A program made the translations under genes and the position numbers. A DNA stretch of 64,000 bases from Avena insularis (taxonomy: Eukaryota > Streptophyta > Magnoliopsida > Poales > Poaceae). The DNA is taken from contig CM042685.1 in NCBI GenBank assembly GCA_023614405.1, positions 236,819,661 through 236,883,660 on the forward strand, in the 5' to 3' direction. Below the pieces are notes generated by a model, which saw only the letters and a program-made list of their open reading frames with translations, searched no databases and had not been told where the DNA came from. Positions 10,701 to 21,330 of this stretch are shown in pieces (the first letter of the stretch is position 1; each line of letters opens with the position of its first letter).

Positions 10701-12536
10701 TGATAACCCCCAATTGCAGGGGATCACCGTAGTACAATTTGATAAGTATTTGAGTGTCGAACCCACAGTAAGATGTAGGTAAACTATCTATTCTCTAAAG
10801 CCCTATAACCCATTTATATGGCCTTCTATGCAAAGCTAGCATCTAGAGTCTGTATGTGTGGTTGTTTGTACTATTAACTATAGGATTGTAAAGTTCTCAA
10901 AGTAAATATTGCAAGTGAACTAATGCAATTAAAATAGGAACTAGTGAAGTGGAGTGATGGCAAGTTTTCTCAATGGAGTAAATGTTTAGGAAAATTTTCA
11001 TTTCATTCGTTTGGTTGTCACAATTAGTGAAGCACATATTATAGCTAGATGCATCAGTACTAAACACAATAAAGCATAAAGAACTCGATGATTAAAATCC
11101 CTAGGCACTATTATCTAGAACAACAATAGGATTAATTAAGGACATGTGTCTAGCAGGTGACACTCCTAACCATCACATCTAACTTGTATAGATAAAGTCT
11201 ATTGTTTCTTCTAGGTGGAGTCCTAAATCACGGAGTAGTCAAGTAAATGAACTACCATACACCCTAGTGATTGGTCCCTAAGCCAAGTTAATGTGATAAA
11301 AAGGGATTCATTAAGAAAAATATTTCCAACCACCGCTTTAAGTTCTAAGGTCCCCAATATATTCCCCGTTAATTAACCATGAATTAATATAGCATGCATA
11401 TAAGACTTGGAACACGGTTTTTGTTCAACTCCCTCTGTTCCTCCTCCTAACAACATGTAACAGTGATAACCTGATGCATCCCCCAACATATGTGTGCACT
11501 CATATATCATTACATAAGACCATCATAGAAGATAACAAACTTTTATGCAACCAATCAACAAAGTATTTCACAGCTGCCATGAACAATCACTACTCAAACT
11601 TACACATAGATACAATAGATCATGGGAAAATAATAGATTGCACCACACATCATGTTTAGCCAAGATATTCAAGTTGGGATGAGGAGGAGGTGATGTAGAT
11701 GATGACGGAGAGGTCCCTCCCAAGGAGGAGAGGCGGCGGCCTGGCCGAAGGAGGCGGCGGTGAAGGTCAGCACGCCACCGACGTCAGTGTAGGGCGCCCA
11801 ACGATGGCCGGCCCTAGGGGAGCACCGCCCCTTGTACTTTTTATTTATTGGATATTCTTGGTATTGTAGATGATCCATCCCCCTTGGAGATGACAGCCAA
11901 GGGGTAGGTAAATTCACGGCTATGGGTGGATTCCTCCAAAAATAGGGTTTCCCCTCAATATATAGTGGTGGAGACTTCACCGGGACCATCGCATCAAAAT
12001 CCTTGAATCCAAGGACTCTTGTGGACCTATAAAACCTTCATGGTGACTCACATAAAGGCCCACAAGTTTCCAAATTCGTTGCTTGGCCGAATTGATCATA
12101 TATGGCAAGAGTTTGGGTCAACCATGTCACCAAATTTTGGAATCCCAAAACTGTTTCTGTACACTTCAGTAATCGGGATATGAAAAATGAATCCGGACTC
12201 CGATTGAGGAGAATTTTATGTCTAAATCGTACGAATTGAAATTCCCTACCACTTTCATGTTGATAACCTTTTCATTTCACGTCATCTTCAATCCGTTCCT
12301 AGTCAATCATTAAAAAGTGTTCAGCAGGAAATATTTTAGGAAACTCCAAATATTGCCATATTGAGCGATTTTCTTACATATTCATCTTTTTCCTATACAA
12401 CAAAGTGTAACATAAGAACTTGTGCACTTTTAAAACTATTAGTAGGTTATTCACAATAAATATAATAAAGTTGTAAAATAATAAATATTTTAGCACAATA
12501 AACTACAAAGTTCATGTATGCATTTTACATTCATCA
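10701..12536 (-). repeat. Element C: 3' LTR (1,836 bp) of an Athila-like element
   Basis: The ends form TGAT...ATCA: left TGATAACCCCC, right TTCATCA. On the minus strand the LTR starts immediately after a polypurine tract (12537-12553), so this is the 3' LTR of a minus-strand element. A TATA box CTATATATTG lies on the minus strand at 11956-11965. A GC-rich stretch at 11690-11830 lies downstream of it. The element lacks its 5' LTR and gag in this window. Confidence 0.75.
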
Positions 12537-12908
12537 AGCATCCCCAAGCTTAACCTATGCTCGTCCTCGAGCATAAAGGTGATATATTTAACATGGACTT
12601 TGGAGTTTGTTTCTTTGCTTCTTTTTCATTGCCACACAAATTTCATTAGGTTCAATCTTTAAGGAATAATAACAAGCGAGCTATAAAGTAATATCTTTCG
12701 CACTATACAAACATGCTCAATAATAAGTAGACTTGTGTTCAAATAAATGAGAGGTAAAAAACCTTCAAGCATACTTAAATGAACCTATAGAATTGTTGGA
12801 AGACTCCTTCATATTATTGGCATAGTTTTTTATGCCTTTCTACTTTGGGCTACTTCTTAGTTTCGTGCCCTTGACCTAGAAGACTCATTTCTTAGTTTTA
12901 TGTCTTCC
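12537..12908 (-). other. Element C: polypurine tract and start of internal region
   Basis: The minus strand reads TTAAGCTTGGGGATGCT next to the LTR, the plus-strand priming polypurine tract. The same tract, with the same flanking block tgctcgtcctcgag, borders the 3' LTR of element D at 47945. The rest is AT-rich non-coding sequence, cut at 12908 by the CACTA element; the internal region resumes at 43009. The CACTA target duplication tcc is 12906-12908. Confidence 0.7.
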
Positions 12909-12934
12909 CACTACTAGGAAACTAGCTATAGATA

Positions 12935-13380
12935 GACAAACCTTCTATGGCGCGTGGTCCTGACCATGGGCCACAAAAGATGTCAAGTGGCGCATCAGTG
13001 TCAATGCGCCATAGAACCCTCAAACTTCTATGGAGCATGGAGTTTGGCAATGCGCCACAAAAGTAAGGTGGGACCCACACCAGGCCTTGGTCGATGAAAC
13101 ATCTATGGCACATTTGAGCATATGCGCCACAGAAGTTGGCACTTCTGTGGCGCATATACTCAAATGTGCCACAAAATCATTAGGTGGGATCCACAGCAGG
13201 TGGGCTTTGACCGTGCTCTGACCAACCATCTGTGGCGCATATCACCATATGCACCACAGGACAAGTATGCGGGTCCCACAGTCTGTCCACCTATGAGAAA
13301 GCTTCTGTGGCGTATATATTGATATGCGCCACAGAAGATCAAACTTCTGTGGCGCATATCTCCCATATGCGCCCCAGAAT
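12935..13380. repeat. Element H: left subterminal repeats
   Basis: More than ten copies of a GTGGCGCATAT-like motif appear in both orientations, often as divergent pairs a few bases apart (for example 13140-13175 and 13301-13366). Such subterminal arrays are the binding sites of the CACTA-encoded DNA-binding protein. Copies are imperfect (gcgcgt, ggcgtat, gccccag variants). Confidence 0.85.
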
Positions 13381-13678
13381 GCTGCGTGCTACTCAGAATA
13401 TGTTGAGAATTTCTAGTACATTTTCCTCTTGCTTTTCCCAACTAAACAAGTACCAGTGGCATAGGTAGAATACTAGACAATCTACTAGATAGAAAGTGGC
13501 ATACATCATTGCATGAAATAAGCATAGCCCTTGAACAGAAAAACAACAATGGCATACATCATTTCAAATGCACAAACTACAACAAACATTGCAAACTCCT
13601 TCACAGATCTAGGGACGATGGAGGTGGAGGATGCCAGACCTCCCAGTTCACGCGCACCTGTAGCCTACGGACGTGATC
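13381..13678. other. AT-rich non-coding stretch within element H
   Basis: No gene or subterminal motif. A short phrase, tggcatacatcatt, recurs at 13497-13511 and 13550-13563. On the minus strand this would be the 3' flank of the small gene at 13679-13963. Confidence 0.5.
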
Positions 13679-13963
13679 CTACATGGACACGTTGGGGTCG
13701 AGCACCAGCCGCCACCCGATTGGTTCCGCCATGCGTGCCCTCTCCTCCGGGGACGCGAGCACGGCGTACAACCTCATGGCCTTGTTGTAGAGGGCCTCGT
13801 GCCACAGCCTGGCTTCCTCCTCAATTAGGTTGACCTCCGAATCCCGCGGCGGCTGACTCCGAGCACTGCCCCTCAACCTTGTCCCTCCACCGCGTGTAGG
13901 CTGCAGGGGACGCGAGCGGGTTGTGCTCTCCAGTGAGTCTTCCGACAAGTTGTGGGAAGAAGC
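13679..13963 (-). CDS. Small antisense ORF in the left arm of element H (94 aa)
   Basis: An open frame starts MASSHNLSEDSLES and ends in a helical, Glu/Arg-rich segment (EEARLWHEALYNKAMRLY, then SPEERARMAEP). I choose this internal ATG because it lies about 45 bp downstream of a TATA box (minus strand CTCTATATATATCT, 14004-14017), the right distance for a plant core promoter; the upstream ATG at 14026 lies before the TATA-proximal start region. The GC-rich body contrasts with AT-rich flanks. I do not recognise the family. Subterminal repeats lie on both sides (12935-13380 and 14080-14310), so the gene sits inside the CACTA end. It may be a captured gene fragment or a native accessory gene. 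Confidence 0.45.
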   Translation of the reverse strand, partial: ASSHNLSEDSLESTTRSRPLQPTRGGGTRLRGSARSQPPRDSEVNLIEEEARLWHEALYNKAMRLYAVLASPEERARMAEPIGWRLVLDPNVSM

Positions 13964-14003
13964 CATCAGGGACAGGGATGATGCTTTTGATAGCGAGTGT
14001 GGT

Positions 14004-14017
14004 AGATATATATAGAG
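14004..14017 (-). promoter_or_regulatory. TATA box of the small antisense ORF
   Basis: The minus strand reads CTCTATATATATCT about 45 bp before the ATG at 13963. Confidence 0.5.
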
Positions 14018-14079
14018 GGGTGTCATTAAAGCAGCTAGCTGCCACCTTTAATTTTGTGCAGATCTGGACGTAGGGTTCT

Positions 14080-14310
14080 GTGGCGCATATGGATGATATG
14101 CGCCACAAAAGTTCGATCTTTTGTGGCGCATATTTTCCATATGCGCCATAGAACCCTGCATCCAGATCTACTTTTGACCGGGCTCGGACCGACCATATGT
14201 GGGACCCACAGTCTTGCCACCTATGACCAAGGTTCTGTGGCGCATATGGACGGTATGCGCCATAGAAGATCTAAATTCTGTGGCGCATATCATCCATATG
14301 CGCCACAAAA
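14080..14310. repeat. Element H: second block of subterminal repeats
   Basis: At least six copies of GTGGCGCATAT or its complement occur, including a paired copy at 14087-14109 and 14120-14150, and a repeated ccagatct(g/a)c phrase. The block separates the small antisense gene from the transposase. Confidence 0.8.
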
Positions 14311-14373
14311 CCATGCATCCAGATCTGCACAAAAAGGAGGAAGCTTTGCACCCCTCTATCTACCACCATCCAG

Positions 14374-16377
14374 GTGGCGCATATGGACTATCCTGGTTAC
14401 GCATATTTATTGGTCCAGGTGAACCACGGACACAATGCATGTGTCAAGTGCATGGATAAGACCCCACATCTCCAGCTACCAAAGGATCCCGGGTCTTTGA
14501 AAACCGTGTTTCAAGGGACTCGAAAGTGGCTTCGCATGGATCACCCGTGGAGAAAACGCGGTGACCTATTCAATGGTAAAGACGAGCTCGAAAGAGCCCC
14601 GCGTAAGAGGAGCGACAAATAAATCGAGGAGCTTCTGAATAATTGGGAAGAGTGCCCTGCGCCCGAAAAGAAGCGACCAAGGACAAAGCCGCTTCTGGGT
14701 GTATGGAAAGCGAGGTCTGTTTTCTGGGACCTGCCGTACTGGAAGGTCCTCCACACGCCCCATAGCCTCGATGTAATGCACATCAGGAAGAACGTTACTG
14801 AGAGTCTGCTTGACACTCTTCTCAACATGCTGGAGAGGACCAAGGATGGGCCGAAAGCAAGAAACGATCTAAAATTTCTTGGCATCAAGAAGGAGCTTTA
14901 GTACCCTGATAGTGATGGTGATGATGATCAAACGGAAGGGACTCATGGTCGCTGCAAAAGGGTTAAGAAGAATGAGGTTGTTGTGCTTTGGTGTTGTCTG
15001 CTTCACTCTCTGTCAGGAGGAGATCGAGCAGTTTTTCAGGTGCCTCCTAGGAGTCAAAGTTCCTCATGGTTACTCGGGAAAGATAAGTAGATATCTCGAC
15101 GTAGCGAAGAAGAGGTTCATCAGTATGAAGTCCCACGACTGTCACGTGTTGATGACACAGATACTTCCAGTTGCCATACGAGGAATAATGGAAGGGCACG
15201 TCCGTGAGACGCTGTTTGGCCTGTGCAACTTTTTCAACATCATCTCTAGGAAGTTGATCGGCATGAAGCATCTCGACAGGATACATGAAGAGATTGTGGT
15301 GATACTATGCGAGGTCGAGATTTACTTCCCGCCCGCATTCTTCGACATCATGGTGAATCTGCTTGTCCATGTCGTGGATAACATCATCCATCTCGGGCCG
15401 GCATTCCTGCACAACATGATGCCGTTTGAAAGGCTGAACGGTGTCATCAAAGATTTCGTTCACAACAGTCCCGTCCAGATGGAAGCATAGCCAAGGGATT
15501 TCTGATCTACGGGTGCATCTCTTTCTGCCAGAACTATCTAACCACTGAGAACGAGGATGTTGGAATACCCACCAAGAATCACCTCAGCAGGCTCGCTGGG
15601 TATGATCACCACGAGAGCCACCGCTCACTGCATGTCGGCATTGCTGATCGACGCGCCGAATTTGGCAGGGCACACCGAGTCGCACTACAACACATTGAAT
15701 TGGTCAGCCCTTGGGTGGAAGAGCACAAAATCTTGATCGAGCGAGAATGCGGATCGGGCCCGAGGAAGAAAGGAGACGTAACAAGAGAGCACAACTCCAT
15801 CTTCACGGGTTGGTTCAAGAAAAGGCTGCTGGACAATCCCCCGCAGACGCCTTCTACGAAAGATCAACAACTCATATTATCCTTGTCACAGGGCCTAGCG
15901 CATAACATAAAGACCTATCAGTCGTACGGCATCAACGGTTACAGATTCTACACCGAGGAAAAGGACATGAATAGAGAATATCAAAACTTAGGAGTAACTA
16001 TGATGTCCTTCGCCGATGACGAGACTACTTTCATGGAAAGATTCTACGGAAGGATCGAGGAGATATGGGAGCTCAACTACTGTGGAGAGACGGTACTGAT
16101 GTTCCGTGTTAGATGGGCCAAGAACGTCGAAAAAGAAGGCCGGTATTTCACCACCTGTGTTATACCCGATGCCAAGTTGGCAAAGAACGCCTCCGCGAAA
16201 AATGAGCCGTGGATACTCGCTAGCCAAGTTGATCAATGTTTCTTTATTACCGACCCGTCAAAGCCTAATTGTGTTGTAGTGAGGAGGGGAAAGAGGAGCA
16301 TCATCGAAATGGAAGGATCCACCAACGAGCAAGACTTCGACAAGAACGGCGATCCGAAGATCGAAGAGGAATTCTAA
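14374..16377 (+). pseudogene. Element H: TNP2-type transposase, N-terminally truncated and broken
   Basis: The translated blocks match plant CACTA TNP2 transposases. The Transposase_21 region gives CVKCMDKTPHLQLPKDPGS near 14430, DHPWRKRGDLF near 14540 and FWDLPYWKVLHTPHSLDVMH near 14720. The DUF4218-like region is the 14879-15490 piece (QEEIEQFFRCLLGVKVP, PVAIRGIMEG, YFPPAFFDIM, LGPAFLHNMMPFERLNG). The DUF4216-like C-terminus is the 15700-16377 piece (FYGRIEEIWELNYCGE). Stops occur at about 14620 and 14899 and frameshifts at about 14980 and 15490. The first few hundred residues of the family are missing: sequence directly upstream of 14370 is subterminal repeat. It would cut and rejoin the CACTA ends. 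Confidence 0.88.
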
Positions 16378-16779
16378 AAGTACTTCAACATGCCTACTAC
16401 TACTGCAGTAAGAGGAAATACCACAGTACCTACTAAAGGTTGTACATTCACGAGAAGAAATCTCATAGTGCCCGGGCTAAAGTATTCAACCGCGAAGAAA
16501 AAGGTCAAGAAGATTGTGAAGCGAGGCTAGCTCGAAACATCACGTGATGACGTGTGACCTTTTTTGTGTATTAATTCATATGTGTGCTCGCAAATATATA
16601 TTAGTTAGAGACTAAACATATATCGTGATATTCGTGTGGGTATATAAATTCACATGTGTTTGTGAGAAGCACAATATATACATATAATTCGGGGATATTT
16701 TTTGAATAAATATACATGTGTATGTTCTTGGTTTTAAATATATTTGTAACATATAATTTTTAAATAAAGAAAAAAAATT
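16378..16779. other. Element H: 3' flank of the transposase gene
   Basis: A short remnant of coding-like sequence (to about 16530) is followed by AT-rich sequence rich in TATATA and ACATGTG, typical of a plant 3' untranslated or terminator region. I see no gene. Confidence 0.4.
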
Positions 16780-16857
16780 AGTGCAGCCAGGATTCGAACC
16801 TGGCTGCCACAGGTTCATGTCCAACTACATGCCTCATAACCACTAAGCTAGTTTATG
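16780..16857 (-). other. tRNA-like sequence (tRNA pseudogene or tRNA-derived SINE head)
   Basis: On the minus strand an A box TAGCTTAGTGGTTATGAGG (16832-16850) and a perfect B box GGTTCGAATCC (16790-16800) lie about 30 bp apart, with a T-arm of five perfect pairs (CCAGG/CCTGG) and an oligo-T run (16771-16777) directly downstream as a polymerase III terminator. The acceptor ends do not pair and the anticodon arm is weak, so it is not an intact tRNA. A phrase gtccaactaca is repeated at 16819 and 16864. Confidence 0.6.
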
Positions 16858-16892
16858 TTTCGTGTCCAACTACAGCCGCGCGCCGTTTTTGA

Positions 16893-16953
16893 CTAAGTGC
16901 CAAGCTTCTGTGGCGCATTCCAGTGATATGCGCCACAGAAGCTTGGCACTTAG
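16893..16953. repeat. Perfect 26-bp inverted repeat with 9-bp spacer
   Basis: Arms 16893-16918 and 16928-16953 are exact reverse complements, spacer tccagtgat. Each arm contains the CTGTGGCGCAT subterminal motif extended by ctaagtgccaag. It lies about 35 bp upstream of the TATA box of the second CACTA gene, so it could bind the element's own DNA-binding protein at that promoter. Confidence 0.9.
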
Positions 16954-16987
16954 CCAAATAATCGGTTCGGCCGCACGACCCTTTCCC

Positions 16988-16997
16988 CTATATATAG
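16988..16997 (+). promoter_or_regulatory. TATA box of the second CACTA gene
   Basis: CTATATATAG is followed by a C-rich leader (ctttcctcccccccgcacacc) and a GC-rich first exon. This is a standard plant promoter layout. Confidence 0.6.
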
Positions 16998-17144
16998 CTT
17001 TCCTCCCCCCCGCACACCCGAATCGAACCCTAGCCTAGCCGAACCGCCGCCGCCGCTCACCCGCTCGCCTCCGCCGCCGCACGCCTCCGTCGCTCGCCTT
17101 CCGCTCGCCCACACGCCTCCGCCACCGCACTTCTCTGCCGCAGC

Positions 17145-17354
17145 ATGCCTCCGCCCCTCGCCCTAGCGCCTGCACATCGGAGGTGGAGGAGGAGCCCATG
17201 GTGGAGGAGGAGAGCCACCACCACCAGTGGAACCCGTGGACGAGAGCTGCCCCCGCCGCCGGAGACCATGGAGGAGGAGGCCATCCGCAGCGCGCAGGAG
17301 GAGAAGGGCAGTGCACCGCCGTCTAGCAGGAGGAGAAGGGAAATGCACCGACGT
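17145..17354 (+). pseudogene. Element H second gene, exon 1 (first part), disrupted by element E
   Basis: From the ATG at 17145 or the in-frame one at 17268 the frame is open, with basic low-complexity sequence (for example EEEAIRSAQEEKGSAPP). The frame is broken at 17354/30271 by element E. Removing E and one copy of its duplication joins caccgacgt to gacctcacc and keeps the frame open to a probable splice donor at 30304 (CCTAG|GTAATG). The exon therefore continues at 30271-30303. Low-complexity sequence makes the start codon uncertain. Confidence 0.5.
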
Positions 17355-17880
17355 TGTTGGGGATATGCTAAATGGGTATCACCATAGCATGTCTCTAATC
17401 CGGATAACCCGGGTGGCCCACAGTTGGTAGCAAGGCCCATGGCCTGCTGGGCGGCCCAGTTAGATGGATCCAAAAGGGAGGCCCATGACGGATAAAGGAA
17501 GGCTACGGAGGAGTCACCGATGTCCCTGGAGCCTTGGAGTGCAAGACATGTTAGACTAGTTGTATACCGTGTAGGACTCTGTAACTTGTCCGGCTAGGAC
17601 TTTTCCTGTAACCCTAGGATCTAGCGACTATATAAGCCGGACCTATGGGAGCCTTTAGGCATAGAACAACTCATATTGCGCACAGCAAACCGATCCCTGT
17701 AACTCGGCGTATTGTCATTATAGCGATTTATAGCAGGAGTAGGATCCCTCCACCGTCGTGGGATCTGAACCTGGGTAAGCTGTGTCACCTCGTACCCGCC
17801 AACCTTCTGCCTTAACTCACGTCTCTAAACACGCTCTGTGAGGACCCCTCCATGGCGTACTCGTCGACAATACCACGACG
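17355..17880 (+). repeat. Element E: 5' LTR
   Basis: Starts TGTTGGGGATATGC and ends CCACGACG (the last base of the usual CA is changed). A TATA box ACTATATAAGC lies at 17627-17637. It matches 29739-30265 nearly base for base. Confidence 0.92.
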
Positions 17881-17899
17881 GTTGGCGCCCACCATGGGG
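17881..17899 (+). other. Element E: primer-binding site
   Basis: GTTGGCGCCCACCATGGGG directly follows the 5' LTR. It differs from the site of element A at one base. Confidence 0.8.
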
Positions 17900-20800
17900 C
17901 AAGAGGCGCTTCAGGCTCTACAATGAGCGAGGTCCAAGCTCTTTGCGGGAAACGGTGAAACCGTAGCCATCGTCCGTTGTCTCTTCTCCGGAAATGTTCC
18001 GATCGTCCCCCGACGAGTTCTGGACCCCGGCAAAGAAGAACCCCACCCGCTGCTTGATCGTCCCAATCCGGGACATCCACCTCTTCATCGGTGAAATCGA
18101 CTCGGGCACTAGTTCCCTGGAAGTCGGAGGATCGTCAAGGCCCACACGGACCGCCTACGGGCAGGACACGGTCACGTAAGGATCGAAGTAGGATCTCTCT
18201 TCAGAGTCTGCCGACATAGATCGAAAAAATTCAATGCCCACCCAAACCACCCCTGTGCAGGATATAATGGTGGAAGATCGCTGCAAGTCCGCCGGCTTCG
18301 CCCGTGCGTCTGGACAGCAGAGATCCAATTTCGTCAGCGTGGTAACTATCTTCGATCCCGTGCGTTGCGATTAGAGAGAGGGTGAAAACCCCCGCGATTA
18401 CCTAGCCAGGTGGATCCGTATACGGGCCGATCGGGAGCATTACCCCAATGATGATGCCATGTATCACTTTGTGGAAGGACTGGACCGCGGTACACTTCTC
18501 CGACATTCTTTAAGGCGGATGCAGGCTTCGGGATGCCTCACTTTTGAAGGCATGGTGAACACCATCAACAACTTCACGGCCGCTAATGCAGAAGCTCAGG
18601 CAACGCTCGCGGTCATACCCGGCGCCCCTCCGCCTCAGCCACCACCACCACTGCCTCCAGTCGTCGTCGCTGCAGCCGCACCGCTGCCTCTAGTCATTGT
18701 CGCTCCTGTTGCACCACCACCCATCATCGAGGAGGCCCCGACACCCTCCGACTCCGTCCTGGACGCGCTCTACATCGACATCAGCGCCGACTCGGAGGAG
18801 ATAGACTTCAGCCCGGAGGAACTCGACTCTGCCATGCAGGAGATGGAGGAGGATATCAGACGTGACGAGCAGGCCAACAAGGCCATCGCATCCCGAGAGG
18901 TGTTCGTCGCCATTAGGACTGTGATGGAGGAAGATCAACCCAGACAAGCTCCGCCTAAAGCGTTGGACAAGGGGAAGGGACCACCTATTTCTACCGACAA
19001 TGATCGTGCAAAGGCCATGACCCCTCTGCCTAACCCAGTGCAGTAGCCTCAGGAACTCAACGTCGGTCCGAGTAACAACAACACCGCAAACCCGCCGCCT
19101 CCGGCATATACGTCTGCAGCTACCCAAATCACTCCACCTGATAGAGTGATGTACGACAATTTTATTATCGAGCCCATGACTCTGGCTCATATACGGAACA
19201 TAGTCCAACTTGACGAGAAGCGCCAGCAGCTGCTGGAGGAAGCGCAGGCCATCGCGGAGCAAGGCGCAAAGTTAGATCAAGATCTAGCTAAGGCGCAGAA
19301 GTCAATAGAGAAAGCTAGAGCCATGGAGGCTGAGTACAAGACTCTTCTCAAGAAGCAGAAGGCTAAGAAAGCTTCGGCTCACGTTATTAACGATCCTGGC
19401 GTACGACGAAACCTAGGATGGGCCCCACCAAAGCCGCCACAAGCTAAGCCATACATTGACAGCGAGGGCAGGCAGGTCATGCCCTGTCCTATTCTCAACC
19501 TAGCCGTCGCCAAGACCCTTCTGGAGCAGGATAGATCACCCGCAGCTGTGGAACAGGTCTATGACCTTGTAGCAAAGGCGGTCAAACAACAGGAAAAGGC
19601 CACCTCTCAGAGGCTGGAGTCTGACCCAGCAAATTGCTAGTCTAGCAATCCTAAGCCGCCAAGGGACAAATCTCCTTAGGATGTCGGGTCTCAGACGGGT
19701 TCATCAGATCAAAGATGGAGGGATGCGCGCAACACGAAGGACGCTATCCCCATATCCTCCGACCATGGAGGCAAAGATCATCCTCGTCGCCCATCTCCAT
19801 CGTCCCGATCCCCCCGACATCGCGAAGATCCCAAATCTCACCATCGTACAGACATGACTCCGCCAAGGCAAAGTGACATCATCATTCGCGACAACATGGA
19901 GCAGCCCCGTCACGATGGAGAGTGCAACCAAGGGCATAAGAGCAGGTCACACCATGACCCTCCGTGTCCGACAAGCAACCGCGACAAGCGTGAGGCATCG
20001 CAGGAGGGTAACAACAAGAAGGCTAACCCACCGCCACCTCTGCCTCCGTCACCCCCTAGCAGCCACCATGGCGGAGGAGGCCTGCATCGTTCACGCAGCC
20101 CATCCCCTGGCGGCAAGAAGAAAAGAACAAGCCCGGAGCCATACGACGCACGTTCACGCCTGGATAAAATTCACGAGGCCCGAGAAGGACCATACCTGGG
20201 ACCACGTTGCTTTGGAGCTGTGATACAGACCGCAACTTACCCAAGGGGTTTCCGGATTTACAAGACCATCAAGCCCTATGATGGCACCGCCAAACCAGGT
20301 TGGAGGACTATGGCAACATGGTGGATATCGCTAGAGGTAACCCCAACGTTGCCGTCAAGTACCTCCCACTGATGTTGATGGGCACGGCCCACTAATTGAG
20401 TGATGACTTGCCGGAGAAGTCCATATGCAACTGGTTGGACATGAAAGAAGCATTCACCAAGAACTTCGAGGGTACATATAAGTGTCCCTGCATCGTTGGC
20501 GATCTACAATGGTGCATGCAAGAGAAAGACGAGTCATCTCGCGCCTACCTCTCCCGCTGGCTGGATACGAAGAATTCATGCGTAGGAGTGCACGATCAGA
20601 CCGCCATGGCTGCCTTCATCGATGGGTTGGAAAAAGGTACGTTGCTCCAACATAAGTTGAAGCGCCTACAAGACAATCACAGGATCAATCTCAACTAGAT
20701 GATCCAGTTGGCCAATGAGTTCGTGGCTGCCAACGATGATGCTCGCGGCTCCTTGCCGGCAATAGCCATTCCAACCCAAGCTAAGAGGAACAATAGCAGC

Positions 20801-21330
20801 AAGCGTAAGAGCCCGTCAGAATAAAAGCAAACCTCGGACATGGTCGCCATGACATTTGCAGGACAAGGTGATGGCGAACAGTGTGGCCGAGGACGGGGGG
20901 CTGGTCGTGGGCAGCAGCGAGGTAGTAAAACTACCCCGGCAGCACTCCACATTCCCCAAACGTATGAGGAGTACCATGATATGCCATGCCTCGTACACCT
21001 CGATGCCAACAACAAGGCCACTCACACCAATCGCCATTTCAAGTTCGTCAACAACCTCAAGGAGGACACGGAGTCTGGTTACAAGCCAAGTCGGAAGAAT
21101 AGCCCGCGAGGTAAGGGCAAAGGGAAGAATAAGGAAGAGGAGTCCAAGGATTCAAGTGACATGGACGAGGATGTTGACCCCAAGCACACCGACAAGAGCG
21201 ATGCCAAGGGCAAGAACCCCTTCGAGAAGAAGGCTGCCATCTACCACACTTTCCTTGGCACCCCTAACCCCAGTACCTGCGCTGGTCGGAGATTCCAATC
21301 ACTTAGGACAAGAAGGATCACCCAGACCTC
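17900..21330 (+). pseudogene. Element E: gag, with a duplicated module
   Basis: Pieces at 18459-19046, 19146-19640, 19854-20372, 20396-20698 and 20840-21373 read in order. They include a Pro-rich linker (18620-18720), a charged coiled coil (19200-19370), a Pro/His-rich linker (19950-20130), the Gag core (GPRCFGAVIQTATYPRGF near 20210, KSICNWLDMKEAFTKNF near 20420) and a basic C-terminus with a degenerate CHH zinc knuckle near 20990 (final Cys replaced by Phe). A module with pattern R-x-YL-x-RW ... GL-x-(K/R)GTLL-x-H ... AAN-x-(D/E)A occurs twice, at about 18375-18620 and 20535-20765. Stops separate the pieces. Confidence 0.75.

Noticed and set aside
12935..14310. Short regularly recurring motifs suggesting a CRISPR-like array.
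   Set aside because: Copies are in both orientations with irregular spacing and lie at the ends of a CACTA element; they are transposon subterminal repeats in a plant genome.
15047..15286. Minus-strand ORF opposite the TNP2 transposase.
   Set aside because: It is a shadow of the conserved plus-strand transposase frame and has no matching features.
17035..17473. Minus-strand ORFs over the CACTA promoter and exon 1.
   Set aside because: CCG-rich repeats give open frames on both strands; the TATA box, leader and splice donor support only the plus-strand gene.
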